Source: Tricholoma matsutake
Lineage: Eukaryota > Basidiomycota > Agaricomycetes > Agaricales > Tricholomataceae
Direction: 5' to 3'
DNA: 64,000 nt
Assembly: GCA_026075535.2 (NCBI GenBank)
Contig: AP026550.1
Coordinates: 8,122,001-8,186,000, forward strand
Under the pieces are notes generated by a model. That model had not been told where the DNA came from, did not search any database, and saw only the letters and a program-made list of their open reading frames with translations. Position 1 is the stretch's first letter; every line of letters starts with the position of its first letter. The position numbers and the translations under genes are program-made. Below, in pieces: positions 34,618 to 46,250 of the stretch.

Positions 34618-35320
34618 CGCTGAGGAGAACTGGGGGGTTACGAAGAATTGAGCCAGTGATTTTATACTCTAGTGTCCACTGGCAAGCGTTGGCAGTAGTA
34701 AGACACAGACAACGCAACATCCATTAACAGACTAGACATGAGCAGGTAGACGTAACTGACAAGGGTTGTATCTATGCGGCTCAATGGATCCACCCATTGA
34801 CGCAAGACCCATGTATAATAGGATCATCAGTCTTACCTCAACTAAACAAACGAGGCCACTGACGTACTGTTACAAAAGTAAACAGCACTATAATAAAACC
34901 TTGAGACGAAGCAATGAGCTTGTAAGGTGGTGGAGATACAGTTAACAAGACCTCTTACCAGACTTGCAAATACACCCAATACATTTCAAGCTCTTGTCTA
35001 GCACTGCCCCAAATCGTTGTATCAAATGTGCTGCTATAAATTTAACGCACGTATTAGAAGTCTAGAAGCATGCAATGGATGAAGAGCGCAGGTAAACTGA
35101 AGTAGTTTACCTGTTCTACCATCGTTCCACATCCGAGTCCTTATGGACGTGTTCTACATCCGCGATACGCACACGTTGTAGAAGGCAACACTGGGAGACA
35201 GACAAAGGGATGCCCAGGTAGGTAGGTAGGTAGCACCCAAACCTTGATCCACGTCGTTCGACGGAGTGTATTCTTTCGCTCTATGTGGCTGGAGCTCCAG
35301 AAATTCTGGCAAGTCGTCAA
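34618..35320. other. No gene seen upstream of the integrase gene
   Basis: This is probably the promoter region of the minus-strand integrase gene. It contains a GTAG microsatellite (35217-35233). No frame is supported. Confidence 0.4.
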
Positions 35321-35324
35321 GAAG

Positions 35325-35960
35325 TCATTGAACATTCAAAACAACAGGGAGCACAATAACTTGAAGTAGGTTAGAAGATTGTAGCAAATATCTTAATATT
35401 ATGTCTACGTACCTGCTAGTTAGGGCAATCAGAAGACAATGACAAGACATGTCGCTCGAAGTTGGCTGTGTGCGTGCCCAGTCAGTGATTGGATGCTCCT
35501 GTCGGCAGTGGGGGGAGGAACAGTCGAGGATGTCGATGATCTTTGTGTCTGCCACACTATACGGAGGCGTTAACGTTGAGGAGAGTGCTACTGTCACGAA
35601 CGCCTACGTATGCGGAGTTCCGAAAATTCTCACCAAAAACATACAAAAAACAAGGTCCCCGTGCCGTTGTTATGCCGAAATCCTGCCCAGAGGATTTTCA
35701 AGTTTTTGCAGAAAGCCCGACGTACTCAGGCTTATCATCATTCAGTGGACATACTTTGAAGGTAATTACAACGACAATCTTCAACCTCAGAAACCCAACA
35801 TCTGCCTGGTAGTAATGAGGGCAGCAAGGGAACTTGAACGTAGGACAATACAGTGAATGTACTAAGAGATAATCGAAGGGAAGTTGAAACTGATCGAAGA
35901 GAAGTCGAAATCCTGGCTGATACAAAAGGTGCACCGTACACCACGCTCTGTCCTGTACCC
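35325..35960 (-). pseudogene. P2: inverted paralogue of P1, unknown
   Basis: On the minus strand it matches P1 from the block ending near 35955 (CTTTTGTATCAGCCAGG) through ADVGFLRLKIVVVITFKV, YSVADTKIIDILDCSSP, TDWARTQPTSSDMS. Similarity is clear in DNA and in conceptual protein, so it is a diverged duplicate. It stops near 35420. No domain is recognised. Confidence 0.4.
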
Positions 35961-36125
35961 AACAGGCAACATGCACTCTACAAGACCGTCGGATGTGCGC
36001 TGCGTTAGAAGCACGCAGGGGGAATGAATTAACGTCAGGGGTCCTATACGATTGCAGCCTTCAGATCCCACTTGACGTACGTACATTAATTGCCGAATGT
36101 AGGGGTCATTATAATGCGTTGCGTT

Positions 36126-38552
36126 CTATCTGTGTTGCTCCATTACCATGCGAGAGAACTTGCTCCGTTTGCGAATTACTGGCCCGTAAAAATACAATGC
36201 CTGTATACCCAAACCTCGTCAATAAACGCGCAGACTGATATTAATTAGGAATCAAACGGTTAACGCACGTATGGAATGGGTATCATGAAGAGAGCGATGA
36301 ATGCAAAAAGGGAATTGGCCCACTTGTACCCGAGGGCGCGCAACATTTGATTAGTGAATAATGGGAATGCGGTACCCATAAGATTACCTGGTGATGATGG
36401 TCAGCGTGTAGTTGACAATCGGCCTCTAGAGACCTACGTGCGAGACTCTGTCCTGCCAATGCAGATGACGCGTAAGGACCGTAACTAATACACGAAATAA
36501 GGATAGTTACCAAAAGGCGACCCTGTAACAGGTAAAGAAATAAACACTCACCAGTCAGCGAGATATGAAAATACGGCAAGATACATGATAAACACCGCCC
36601 AGATAAACAGCTGTGGGCAATAAAGATGAGAAGAAGGACGATATTACAATAGACTGATGCATACAGTTATTGCAATTGCCTGGACGATCCAGTGTACGCT
36701 GCGAAACGACGACCAAGCGTACATGAACATGCTAACAGGGAAAAGGATAGCAGCAAAGCACGCCCAGTGTAGACGAGCCTCCGGTCCGCGCGTTGGGAAG
36801 TATTTCCTAAAAAAAAAAAAAGCGCCTCATATGGTAGCCGCTATGCAAAGATATAAAGGTCCACTAACTGATACAGCGTTTCCTGATGCATGTTCGTGAA
36901 GAACCCAATAAACGAGCCGATCCTACATGAGTTTTCGTGATTACACAATCACAAAGATAGAACAGCGACGAACGTCATGGCAGCAAAAGTACTCCCAACT
37001 TGACCAGTATTAAACCCGTGAAGGACGCGGAAAATGGATCCAATGGATCTAAACCCAATTTAGCCATGTGTGTGAAATGAGACGATGTCGAAATTGAAAA
37101 TTCACTCTATCATGCAGAATACAATCCCCCATGCGAACCCGATCCACAGCTGCACGACACAACTAATTAATGTGAGCAATTACTAGGGTACAGATGGCGT
37201 ACGCTGAAGCTCAGCACTACTGGCTCTGTAAACATCAGGACTATACCACGAATACGGTTAATTGATTTCAAGGGGAAACGTTAGGGTGGTGGACATACAG
37301 ATAGGTCGGGTGCAGGATATATAAATTAGGGTTCTCAGAGGCGGTCGTTCGTCTTCTACTCTAGCGCGGTACCGGTCGTTACCCGTCTCCTTCCTGATCT
37401 TTTTCGCAAGTCGGACGAGGAGTACGGATGATCGTGTTTCTTTCAAGAGAATGGGAGCTAACACAAAGAAAAGTGAAAAAATACTGTCGGAAGCTCAGTC
37501 AGGCATAGATAGATTCATCGAGACATGTGATTTGGAAACTCACATCATTTGATACCACTGGATCCATCTCCATTCAAGACGGGGATTCATCTCGACCCAT
37601 CCAGCTACCACCGGACCTATGCCCGTTCCACCAATAGCGGCCAGTGCAAATATAGACATTGGTAGTCCGCGACTAGACTGTTGTTCAGTCACGGACCTTC
37701 GATAAACGTAAGCAAGATAAACTTACTCCTTAGGTGCCCATATATCCGCAATAGTTCCTCCAACCATCGTTGCCCCTGTCGATCCAAATGAACCCTGTAA
37801 AAAACGGGCCAGAATGACAGTCTGGATATTTTTTGATCTTCGGTATGTAAATGGATATCAGGTGAATTCAGGTAACAATGAAGGGAGGACGTATTACAGT
37901 GCGACCATCAGATACATGAGAAGGAATCCGATGGCGGAACCAATGTAAAGGGGTTGTCGCCCAAACTCCTCACTTAAACTAGCGGTCACAAGTGGTACGA
38001 CCCCGAATCCAAGCCCATAGACACTGAGACCGATGGTTGCTTGAAAATTCGTACAGTTCAAATCCTGTCTCATCGATGCAAAGCCCATGTTATACGCCGA
38101 GGAGGTTGTTGCTGGAGTTCCAGACGAGAAGAATTGATGAATATATAAGGAAACATATAAAAGCCACGTACATGCGAAGATCGTTGAAATGCAAGCCATG
38201 GCTGTGATTATCCATTTCTTACGCAGGCTGAAGTTGGCAGGATTGCGTTGATCTCCTTCCTCGAATTCGACCTACATCAGCCACTAACTCATTACAAAAA
38301 AAAACATGCGTGACTGAACGGATGACTCACGTAAATCGTTTTATCCGATGCAGTACTGTTTTTCTCTGTGAAAAACGAGACCGCATTATCTGGTGTATCG
38401 AGACCAAGTTTTCTTTCCTTCAAAGTCGGGTCCAGATCTTCATTCGGCCTCACAAGACATGAAGGATCGTGAGCGTACAGTGTGTGGTTATCCTCTGGAG
38501 AGCTTTCCACGTCGTTAGCGAAATTTGAGGAAACTTCACCGTCCAGTGTCAT
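36126..38552 (-). CDS. MFS transporter (DHA1-like, 12 TM expected)
   Basis: The start is at 38552. A hydrophilic N-terminus of about 85 residues ends at an intron (donor at 38330). Then VEFEEGDQRNPANFSLRKKW leads into the first helix, followed by SSAYNMGFASMRQDLNC, VGLSVY-like GLSVYGLGFGVVPL and the MFS signature SEEFGRQPLYIGSAIGF. The middle loop is KETRSSVLLVRLAKKIRKET and RYRARVEDERPPLRTL. The end has SYGPYASSALAGQSLAR, MGTAFPLFTNQMLRALGYKW, IPIPY and, past the last intron, ALYFYGPVIRKRSKFSR to a TAG at 36126. It should sit in the plasma or vacuolar membrane and export small molecules or polyamines by proton antiport. Substrate unknown. It looks intact. Confidence 0.82.
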
Positions 38553-40170
38553 GAGATACGCAAATACTGGATCGGTTCATAGTGAACGCGGGGAGTAGGG
38601 GTTTCTTATATACATCGACAGATCGCGTCGTCGGGCCGAGAGGCTTCAAGACTCTGCCGGAACCAAACCCGGCTTCTCTGGAAGAAGTTGTAAATAGACT
38701 CTCTGCGTGTACGTCTTGCTTAGCGATAATGGTACCAGGGATGCTTAGTAGATCGCAAAGCATTGGACGCCTTTATGTTTTCATACTCCCATCGATATCT
38801 GTGTGTGCCGATGGCATCGTATCAGATCGTAGCGTGTAAGTCGTTCGGGTTTGAATTGAACATTCGGCAAGGAAACAGAGTGTAGCTACTAGAAAATAAT
38901 AGGTCCAAACATTCAATTAAATCGACCCTGGGCCTGAGTTGAACCCGAGGACCTTGACATGTCTGGCCTGAGGAATACATTGGGACTTGGATAACTAGCT
39001 TGTTGACGTAGTGACCTTGTAGCGATGAATCATGATGGGCTTTTCCCTGCTTTTTCCCTGCTATGACCCTGGGCATTCTATAGATCAGAATAACGTTATG
39101 GGCGGATCTACGAATCTGACCCAAAACTAATTTAAGGTGCCTGGCGTGTAATACCCTATACCTTCCGTTCTCCTGATATGCTCATACACAGTGAGTATAC
39201 CAGTCTTGTGATGTGCCAAGGACAGTCCTTCGTGGTATAAAGAAGTTTGCCGAGATGCCACGGCCGTTAGGACCTGTTAACAAAGGCTTGCTAATTCCTG
39301 TTTTCACGTAGGATTCGTCGTTTGAGTTCCGGCAGTGTTCCCGGTACCTCTCTAATTGACCGCAAGATGCGCTACGATCGGTGGAGCAAAATCGAGCACC
39401 CTTTTAATAGATAAACAGCTCGAGATCTCGCTCGAGATGCTGAACAAAAATGAGGCCGTTTGAACAGATTTCGAATCTCGCTCGTATTTAATTAGTCATT
39501 CCCTCCCAACATGCTATCCAGTGCAGACAATGACGATATAGAGACAAAGAAGTTATGTGAGAGCAAATAGAGCGCGCACCTGAGTACCGCATTATCGTTG
39601 CTTCCCATGCTGCAGCGCTTGCTCTTCCTGCCACTTCTCCCCCAATATCCTACGCCAGCCGCTGCTGTTTGTCAACCTGGAGCATGAGTTGTTTACAAGT
39701 AAAAATAACTCACTTAGTCATCATAGCCGCGCGTCATTGCTCGCGTAAACTTTCTCATCAAAATCTCCATGCAAACACCGAAGTTTGCAGAGACATAAAG
39801 GGAGGGAGGGACGCGTGCGAGGAGAGAGACGTGTGCGACGCAGATGGGACACGTGGCCGTGGTCAGGAAGAAGCTGGGGGAAAAGCCAAAGTCGTGGGGA
39901 TGCCAGCAGCTTTTGAATATCACATGATTCGATGAGGAGGATGTCCTAGTCAAAGCAAAGAAGTTGACAGTCTGTTGCTACCGTTGGCTCGAGTATGTTA
40001 GCCGGTCGACCTCAACAATGTCGGTAAATACCAAATCGAAATCCAGGCTTCTGTCGTTTAAAACTTTTCAAGTATATACTGAACATATTTTGCAGACTTG
40101 CACACTGGCAGGGACCAACTTGGTGACCTTCGACAATAGGCTCAGCCGATTCCAGAACGCCCAAAGAATC
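38553..40170. other. Intergenic, no confident gene
   Basis: CpG-rich sequence. Short CTCGAGATCTCGCTCGAGA-like words lie at 39419-39475. An 82-residue frame at 39964 may include an exon beginning MS at 40018 with a GTAAAT donor, but nothing supports it further. Confidence 0.4.
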
Positions 40171-40246
40171 AAAGATGTGTGTGGGCTTTTACCCCATGAC
40201 CTCCGACAATAGGCTCAGCCGACTCCAGAACGCCCAAAGATGTGTG
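40120..40246. repeat. Local direct duplication, about 75 bp apart
   Basis: The phrase CGACAATAGGCTCAGCCGA with CCAGAACGCCCAAAGA occurs at about 40133 and 40206, both followed by GATGTGTGTGG. It lies at the 5' edge of the frame at 40175. Confidence 0.85.
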
Positions 40247-40846
40247 TGGTCGCATCTCATCTGGAGAAAAATGCCATCCGCATCAATAGCGTGCTTAACG
40301 GGTTATAATTTGGATCATCCATTCCGATCGGAATTTTTAACCGGGACGGAGCATTTGAAACGTTTTGGGCCTTCGCTTAGGGATAGTATATACGTCCTCA
40401 GGAACAGGTATGCTACGGCTATCTCCACTTTCGCTCGCTGTGAAAACTGTCCATGTACACTCCTGGTAATGCACTCGCTAGTGGGCTGTCTCTTTAGCTT
40501 CTTTCCCCAACAAAATCGATGCGCAAACTTGGAGTTGCATCTGGATGACATCGATGGTGAATCGGTGATTAGATCAGAGATCTCCCGGTTTTCCGATCTC
40601 TCCATACACTGGCATAACATGTTCGTTACACATGGAAGCATCACCGAAGCACGAAACGAGTGTATCTCCGCTGTCGTTAACGGACAGCTTGTCCTGAGGC
40701 AGGCCCGTCTTCGAGTTGATGCAGCTAGTTTGGACTCTGGAGCGTCGTTGGTTGGACTTGTTGAATTGTGGGCCCAGGGCAAGCAGTTGCTGATTGACCG
40801 GTCCTCGTCCTCTGAGCGTTCGACCTTTGTGATGATACCAACTTGA
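40175..40846 (+). CDS. Hypothetical protein (223-codon open frame)
   Basis: This is the longest open frame of the island's right half without an intron. The predicted product has no recognised domain. Its second half (LELHLDDIDGESVIRSEISRF..VLRQARLRVDAASLDSG) is protein-like, while its first 40 residues come from the local duplication, so the true start may be later. A 155-codon frame lies on the opposite strand of the same stretch; the plus frame is preferred on length only. Confidence 0.3.
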   Translation: MCVGFYPMTSDNRLSRLQNAQRCVWSHLIWRKMPSASIACLTGYNLDHPFRSEFLTGTEHLKRFGPSLRDSIYVLRNRYATAISTFARCENCPCTLLVMHSLVGCLFSFFPQQNRCANLELHLDDIDGESVIRSEISRFSDLSIHWHNMFVTHGSITEARNECISAVVNGQLVLRQARLRVDAASLDSGASLVGLVELWAQGKQLLIDRSSSSERSTFVMIPT

Positions 40847-41584
40847 GTTCAAGGCGGCCCTCTAGACATAACAAGCAAAAACATCCAGCAAGAGCCGGGA
40901 AAAAAGAAGAAACCCGAAAGTAACTTGGAAAGTAATTATGTTTTACTACGTGAAAAAAAATATCACAAAGGGAAGCGATACAACAGAAATCAGAACATAG
41001 AACACAGCTACAGAGCAGTGATGATTCACGAAGAGAAGTCTTGCCAGTGATCAATCATATTGGCTGTAAATATCTCTGAACACTACATATCATTTTCCAT
41101 CCATTTTAGGGATGGGTACAACAATTGAAAAACTCGTGCCAGATCATTCGGGCCAAAACTTTCTAATTCTGTTACACTGACTTCGTGGCAATCTATGCTT
41201 CTAGACTAGGTCTCCTTGATGCTGTGGCTCCATCTCTTTCGTTTGCCCAAGTCGAGAACAAAGCCTATAATTCCAAGGGACTGACGAACATGTTGAAGGT
41301 GATTGGAGATAACGCAACGTAACATTCGAGAAACTCCTTTTCATCATCTCACTTTGTCCATACAGATCGAAGCACTGCAAGCAGCGCCTAGGTAGCTGAC
41401 ATAGATACTTTTGCTGTGGTCCTCACAAATGAAGGTGGAGATTAGTACGCTGCTTATACATTATTTTTAACTCTATGGAATTCATGATAGTATCGCGTTA
41501 TGCTCAATTCATATCCCACTCCTCGTATAGTAACTATAACCCAGACTGTGAAAGATACCCGTACATGTAGAGGCGAGTACGTGG
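40847..41584. other. No gene seen; contains one copy of a dispersed direct repeat
   Basis: The part at about 41137-41240 (CATTC/GGGCCAAAACTTTCTAA, TGTTACACTGACTTC, CTTGATGCTGTGGCTC) is repeated at about 43228-43345. The 3' end of the HECT remnant may extend into the right part. Confidence 0.4.
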
Positions 41585-42186
41585 TCACCTAGCGATATGC
41601 AGGGCTTGATATTGCTGTATATAGTCCCTCCATAGAAGTTTAGCGAGGAAGAATCCAGCAAAGCGACGTCGACGAGGAAACGCCTTGCCAAGTATCCTAT
41701 AAATTGATACCAATTCGAGCTGTGCCTTGTGTGAACCGCAATGATCAACCGGCCAACCCTCACGAACAACAAAAGAGAAAAAATTACCCTCGGTAGTGTA
41801 CGCATGCGGGGTCGGATACAACTCATTCTTCATATTCGCTAACGAAAGCCCACGATCGGTATCAAAAACTTTTTTACACAACGAAGCGCAAAACCACTCA
41901 CTCCTCCCCAAACTGATCAATAAACGTAATCTCAACCGGAGCCTTCAAATCCGCCTCTAAGTTTATCAAACCCATCCTGCGCCACACTCCCCCTACACAC
42001 CTGGACCCTCGTCTTCTCGAGCCGGTTCTCATCTACATCTGCATGGGGTTAAGAGAGAAATGAGATTGAGAACGGGATTGAGAGTGTTGCCGTCGTTGAA
42101 TACAAAGCTGCGGAATATGGAGACCCGGACGTCGAAGGGAATGGAGAAGGGGATGTTGTTGAGGACGAGGTAGGCTAGTTGGCGTT
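41585..42186 (-). pseudogene. HECT-type ubiquitin ligase fragment (HUL5/UBE3C-like), degenerate
   Basis: Reading on the minus strand, the pieces match the N-lobe of a HECT domain in order: LNNIPFSIPFDVRVSIFRSFV, ENRLEKTRVQVCRGSVAQDGF, LKAPVEITFIDQFGEE, VFDTDRGLSLANMKNELYP with HAYTTE, WYQFIG, and FAGFFLAKLL. They lie in different frames with stops and at least three shifts. The C-lobe with the catalytic Cys is absent. HECT ligases of this type extend ubiquitin chains at the proteasome. This copy cannot work. Confidence 0.75.
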
Positions 42187-43093
42187 TGGTGTGTGTGTGG
42201 GTACGTGTGGCGGGCGTCGTTGGTTGTGAAAAGTTATTGTTCTTCGAAGCTGGGGGATAATTTAGTTTTTGGCTGGAGGGAGAAAGGATGGATTGGATGG
42301 CTGCTTCTACGAGCAACTGTACGTCGATTTGAGATGTGCGTTTGGTGTGTGTGTGGGTACGTGGGGCGGACGTCGTTGGTTGCGAAGAGTTGTTTTTCTT
42401 CGAAGGTAGGGGAGGCGAGGTCGGTTTGGGCTGGGCAGGGGAAAGGATGTTTACTCTCACGTAAAGATATACACAACGGCTCCGTCCTTCCTGCTCTCAT
42501 CGAATGTCTATTTGCGCCAAGCACCCTGTGGCCCACAGTGCTCGGACGCGGTCCTCGCAGCAGGTGCGGGCTTGATTGGAGAATTCGAGAAGTCTATCGA
42601 GGGTACATAAGAGGTAGGGTAGCTTGGTAACGACGCGAGCGGGTCTACGACGTTGTGGTATCATGGGAATAGCGTTCTTGATACGGGCAGGCATTGAAGA
42701 CTGTGGGGATGACGAGCTTCTTGGAGCTTCGGATTCGGGTTCGGGGATGGAAATGGGGACGCAATGAGCAAGTGCTGGGTTCGTCCTCATCTTCGTTGTC
42801 CGTACGAGATAGGACCGACCCAGACGCAGAAGAATCCGTTAACCTTGGATGAACTGAGATCGTTCAGTCGGCAGTTGTTGAGGAGAATGCAAGGAGAAAG
42901 AGGGCGATGCGAATGGGGGATGGGCATCATGGCTAGGCTTGTTGGGGGGCGGGTGCCGATGGTGGAGGGTAGTACAGCTATGCGTGGGTGTACAGGAAAA
43001 GGTGACGAGGTATCGCGTCTGAGGAGCAACCGCAGCTTGAAGCTTGAAAGCTTGAGCCGTCACCTCTACTGTACGACGCGGCGAGAAGGTCAC
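42187..43093 (-). pseudogene. Probable upstream remnant of the HECT gene with an internal duplication
   Basis: A direct duplication of about 110-130 bp (about 42181-42300 and 42333-42450) repeats HTHTKR-coding text and GCGTTTGGTGTGTGTGTGG. Frames further up (VVTKLPYLLCTLDRLLEFSNQA, about 42590-42640) are protein-like but not recognised. Assignment to the HECT gene is by position only. Confidence 0.35.
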
Positions 43094-43450
43094 CGCGATG
43101 AAGGAGATGCACGTGCTGTTTTATATCATTCCCACGATCCAAATAAGGACCAAGCTCGAGGTCCCATTAGCAACGATTGTCTTCCTTTGATTTGGTCTGC
43201 CTACGGGAGACTACATCTCGTGTAATCTGATCATTCTGGCCAAAATTTGCTAATCATGTTACACTGATTTCATGGCAATCCATGCTTCTAGATACACTGG
43301 TTCTGTGGTGATCAATGCTTCCTCCTTGATGCTGTGGCTCATCTGTTTCATAGATGGTCTTGATCGAACACCCACAAATAACTTATAAGTGTCCGTAGTA
43401 TGCTCAATGCTCATGAAATTCAACATTGCCCTCCACCTTCAAGTATTAGT

Positions 43451-44939
43451 ATGACCATCACTCCTGATGATAGTGCACGCCTTCAGCATGTGGGTATTAT
43501 ATTTCTCACAAACCTTGCAACTCTCATAACAATAACCTTGCTACAAGGTAATGCTGTTACATTTTACCCTGTTGATGTTCTAATCCAACTCTAACCTTTC
43601 TATATCAGGCATATTCATAATGGTCTTCTCTATTGCAGTACACACCACCTTGTTTGTCCAAGCCTACACTGCTTATTTTAGAGGTCTAACTTCTGTTTAC
43701 AGGTGCCAGGGACTCAAATCTCACCCAACATGGGCAATCTTTATTCTAATCATCCTCAGCTTCACTGTAACCACCATAAACTGGGCTGCATGTATGGCAG
43801 CTGTTACAATTCAGATCCGCTCAGTGCTTGTGAGGAATGTTGGTATGGAGTTGTCTGAGAAGATGGCTCTATCGAATACAGCAATAACTAAGCTGTACTT
43901 TATCAACTTGGAATTGCCATCTTTTATGGTGTTGTAAACTCAATTTTCCATCTTACATCCTTCTGAAATGTATCCTCCTGCCATTTCTAGTGGTTCATTA
44001 ATGATATTGTGGTTATATGGCGAGCTTGGGTCCTCTTTCCACAGCACCAATGGGTCATGATTGGCCCTCTTTTCTTTTTGTTGCTGACATTTGGTGAGAT
44101 TTGAAGTTTCACAGTTATCCAACTCAGATTGCTGACTCATATGATGGTGTCTGCATCAGTGACAATGCTCATTGCCATTGCCATGGCAGTAAAATCACAG
44201 AATATGTCGGACATTATGTCCACCTGCAACTTTGCTGCCTCTATCGTAACTAACCTTCTTGCTACCTTGCTGATTGCCTACAAGCTATGGTTGGTCAATA
44301 TTTCCTCTGATGTCAGTAATTATTTGCTCATTCCTGATAGGGACTACCAAAAAGCCACCAAGAATCTTGGTCTGAAGAAACAACAATCTCCTGTGCAAAA
44401 AGTGCTGTTTCTTCTTGTAGAGTCAGGAGTTATCTTCCTCATATTACAAGTGAGTTTTGATTCTGCTTTCATGTACATGTCAGCTAGCTACTGATCAAAT
44501 GACTCATCATGTCTTAGTTGGCAAACTTGTTGCTCACCATTTTAACAAATACCCTAGGTACAGCTGCTTACTATGCACAAGCTGTTTTTAATTCCATTTA
44601 TAATGAGTTGGTGGCAAGTCTTCCATCAGCCCATGATCTGTGTTGGCATTTCACTGACCTGACAAATTCTGCCAGGCAATGTATCCAGCACTCATACTTA
44701 TCATTGTCAACAAAAAGCACTCAATCATAGACACAGTTGGTTTCAACACAGTACTTGGGAGCAATTTGAATGGTGAAGGCCATGCAACCAGTGCTGAACA
44801 TCGACCAGCAACTATTGGTCATCTTGTCTTTGCCAACCCACCCACCAATAACAGTGTAGATAATGGACAGTTACCTTCAACCAGACATTCCAATGTCCCT
44901 GATGGTCTTGAAAAAAGCAGTGATTCATCCAAGGTCTAG
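43451..44939 (+). CDS. Multi-pass membrane protein of agaric type, several introns
   Basis: The start MTITPDDSARLQHVG (43451) precedes the first helix. The first intron is at 43547-43609. Helices follow in pieces: IFIMVFSIAVHTTLF, WAIFILIILSFTVTTINWAACM, IRSVLVRNVGMELSEKMALSN, LGIAIFYGVVNSIF, NDIVVIWRAWVLFPQHQWVMIGPLFFLLLTF, SIVTNLLATLLIAYKLW, VLFLLVESGVIFLIL, YPALILIIVNKKHSIIDT, then a hydrophilic tail to 44939. The layout (about seven helices, NDIVVIWRAW, cytosolic tail) fits a large, unnamed agaric membrane-protein family. Function unknown. The exon joins near 43900-44000 are uncertain. Confidence 0.6.
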
Positions 44940-45193
44940 TGTTAGAAAACAATTATATAATAAAATTTTTCTTTTATTTTTTTATATCAGAATACTGTAA
45001 GAGTGCCCTCTTACAACAGCATCCATTATCACATGTTATCCTGATAGCATATAGTCTATACCTCGAGTCTTGTACTGTAGCTTAGTTTCCTCCCCCAAAA
45101 TATACTAAGTTCATAATATGTCTCATTCTCCTTGAGTGTTGGAAGCTCCAGCTTCCTTCCACTTTTTTTCTGTTATGAACTTACTATTACACT
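44940..45193. terminator. 3' flank of the membrane-protein gene
   Basis: An AT-rich stretch with AATAAAATTTT at about 44958 is a likely polyadenylation region. It ends at the target duplication of E5 (45194-45201). Confidence 0.35.
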
Positions 45194-45639
45194 CTCTACA
45201 CTAGTGTTTGAAAGTCTGGTCCAGTCCAGTTTTTTGCCCACCTCAGGGGGCAACCGTGGACCAGACTGGTCCATATATTTCAAATATTACATGCAACTGT
45301 AGACTGGACCAGTATAAACCAGTCCATCATGGTTCCCTGATGGTTGCTGGACTGGTCACAACCAGTCCAGTACTAAACTGGTCAGGACCACGTAAGTAAT
45401 ACAAGTTGTACACTAAGTTAAACACTAAATAGAAATTCTAAAACTAATATTCACACCCTGAGAGCAGAAGCTCACAGCAGTGGAGGGTGCTACAAATAAT
45501 AAATGAAAGAAAAACAGATAATTCCCCCACAGGATGTGTGGGGGTCCACATTAGCATATGAAAAAAAAGAAGAAAAAACCAAAAGAAAAAGAAAAGAAAT
45601 AGCCCCACCATCTCATGTTTGTAACAAGGGTGGGGTCCT

Positions 45640-45985
45640 GCTGCCATTCGTTTGTCGTTCCCTGTCATTTGTCATTTCCTGCCGTTTGTCATTCCCCGCT
45701 GTTGGTCGTTCCCTGTTGCTGGTTGTTCCCTGCCATTGGTTGTTTCCCATTGTTGGTTGTTCCCCATCATTCGCCATTCCCATTGTTTGTTGTTGGTCGT
45801 TCCCTGTTGCTGGTCGTTCCCTGTTGCTGGTTGTTCCCTGCCGTTGGTCATTCCCCATTGTTTGTTGTTCCCATTGTTCGCCGTTCCCGTTGTTCATTGT
45901 TCCCCATTGTTTGCCATTCCCATTGCTTGTCGTTGGTTGTTTCCTGTTGCTGGTTGTTCCCTGCCGTTGGTTGTTCCCCATCATT
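45640..45985. repeat. Minisatellite of E5, unit about 15 bp
   Basis: Words such as GTTGGTCGTTCCCTG and GTTGGTTGTTCCC repeat through 345 bp. On the minus strand this gives an open frame rich in Asn, Gln, Gly and Thr (45613-45984). The frame is a by-product of the repeat unit length and is not called as a gene. Confidence 0.85.
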
Positions 45986-46196
45986 CATTATCCCTCCTGG
46001 TCAGCACCTCCATACCTCCCTACGAGCAGTGGCTCACAGGCAGGGTGGTGGTGCTGTGTGATGTGGCATTGGCAGTGGTCATCACTGGACAGAAAAGGGC
46101 CCGTTGCCACCCTGCGAGCAGAGGCTCGCAGCAGTGGCACAGGGTTTCTGTGTGTCATTCAGTGGGTGGGCGATGTCGTAGTCAAGATGCAAGAAC

Positions 46197-46250
46197 CTAA
46201 AAGAAAAACATTTAGTTAGTAAAAGAAACAACTCAACAAATAATACTTAC
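46197..46250 (-). other. Intron-like cassette of E5
   Basis: On the minus strand: donor GTAAGT, a perfect branch site TACTAAC, acceptor TTTTAG, 54 nt in all, directly after the GGCCTGAACGATG/CGTTGTTTGGGCC palindrome. This is the cassette with the best splice signals. Confidence 0.6.

Noticed and set aside
29288..38552. Giant mobile cargo element of the Starship type
   Set aside because: No tyrosine-recombinase captain or terminal repeats were found. The only recombinase-like gene is a DDE integrase core, and Starships are known from ascomycetes.
40315..40782. 155-codon minus-strand frame
   Set aside because: It overlaps a longer plus-strand frame and shows no domain. It is probably a shadow.
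42029..42460. Minus-strand 143-codon frame as an intact gene
   Set aside because: It joins a duplicated HTHTKR region to the HECT piece LNNIPFSIPFDVRV and then runs out of frame with the rest of the domain.
45613..45984. Asn/Gln-rich prion-like ORF on the minus strand
   Set aside because: It is fully explained by a 15-bp minisatellite, whose multiple-of-three unit keeps several frames open.
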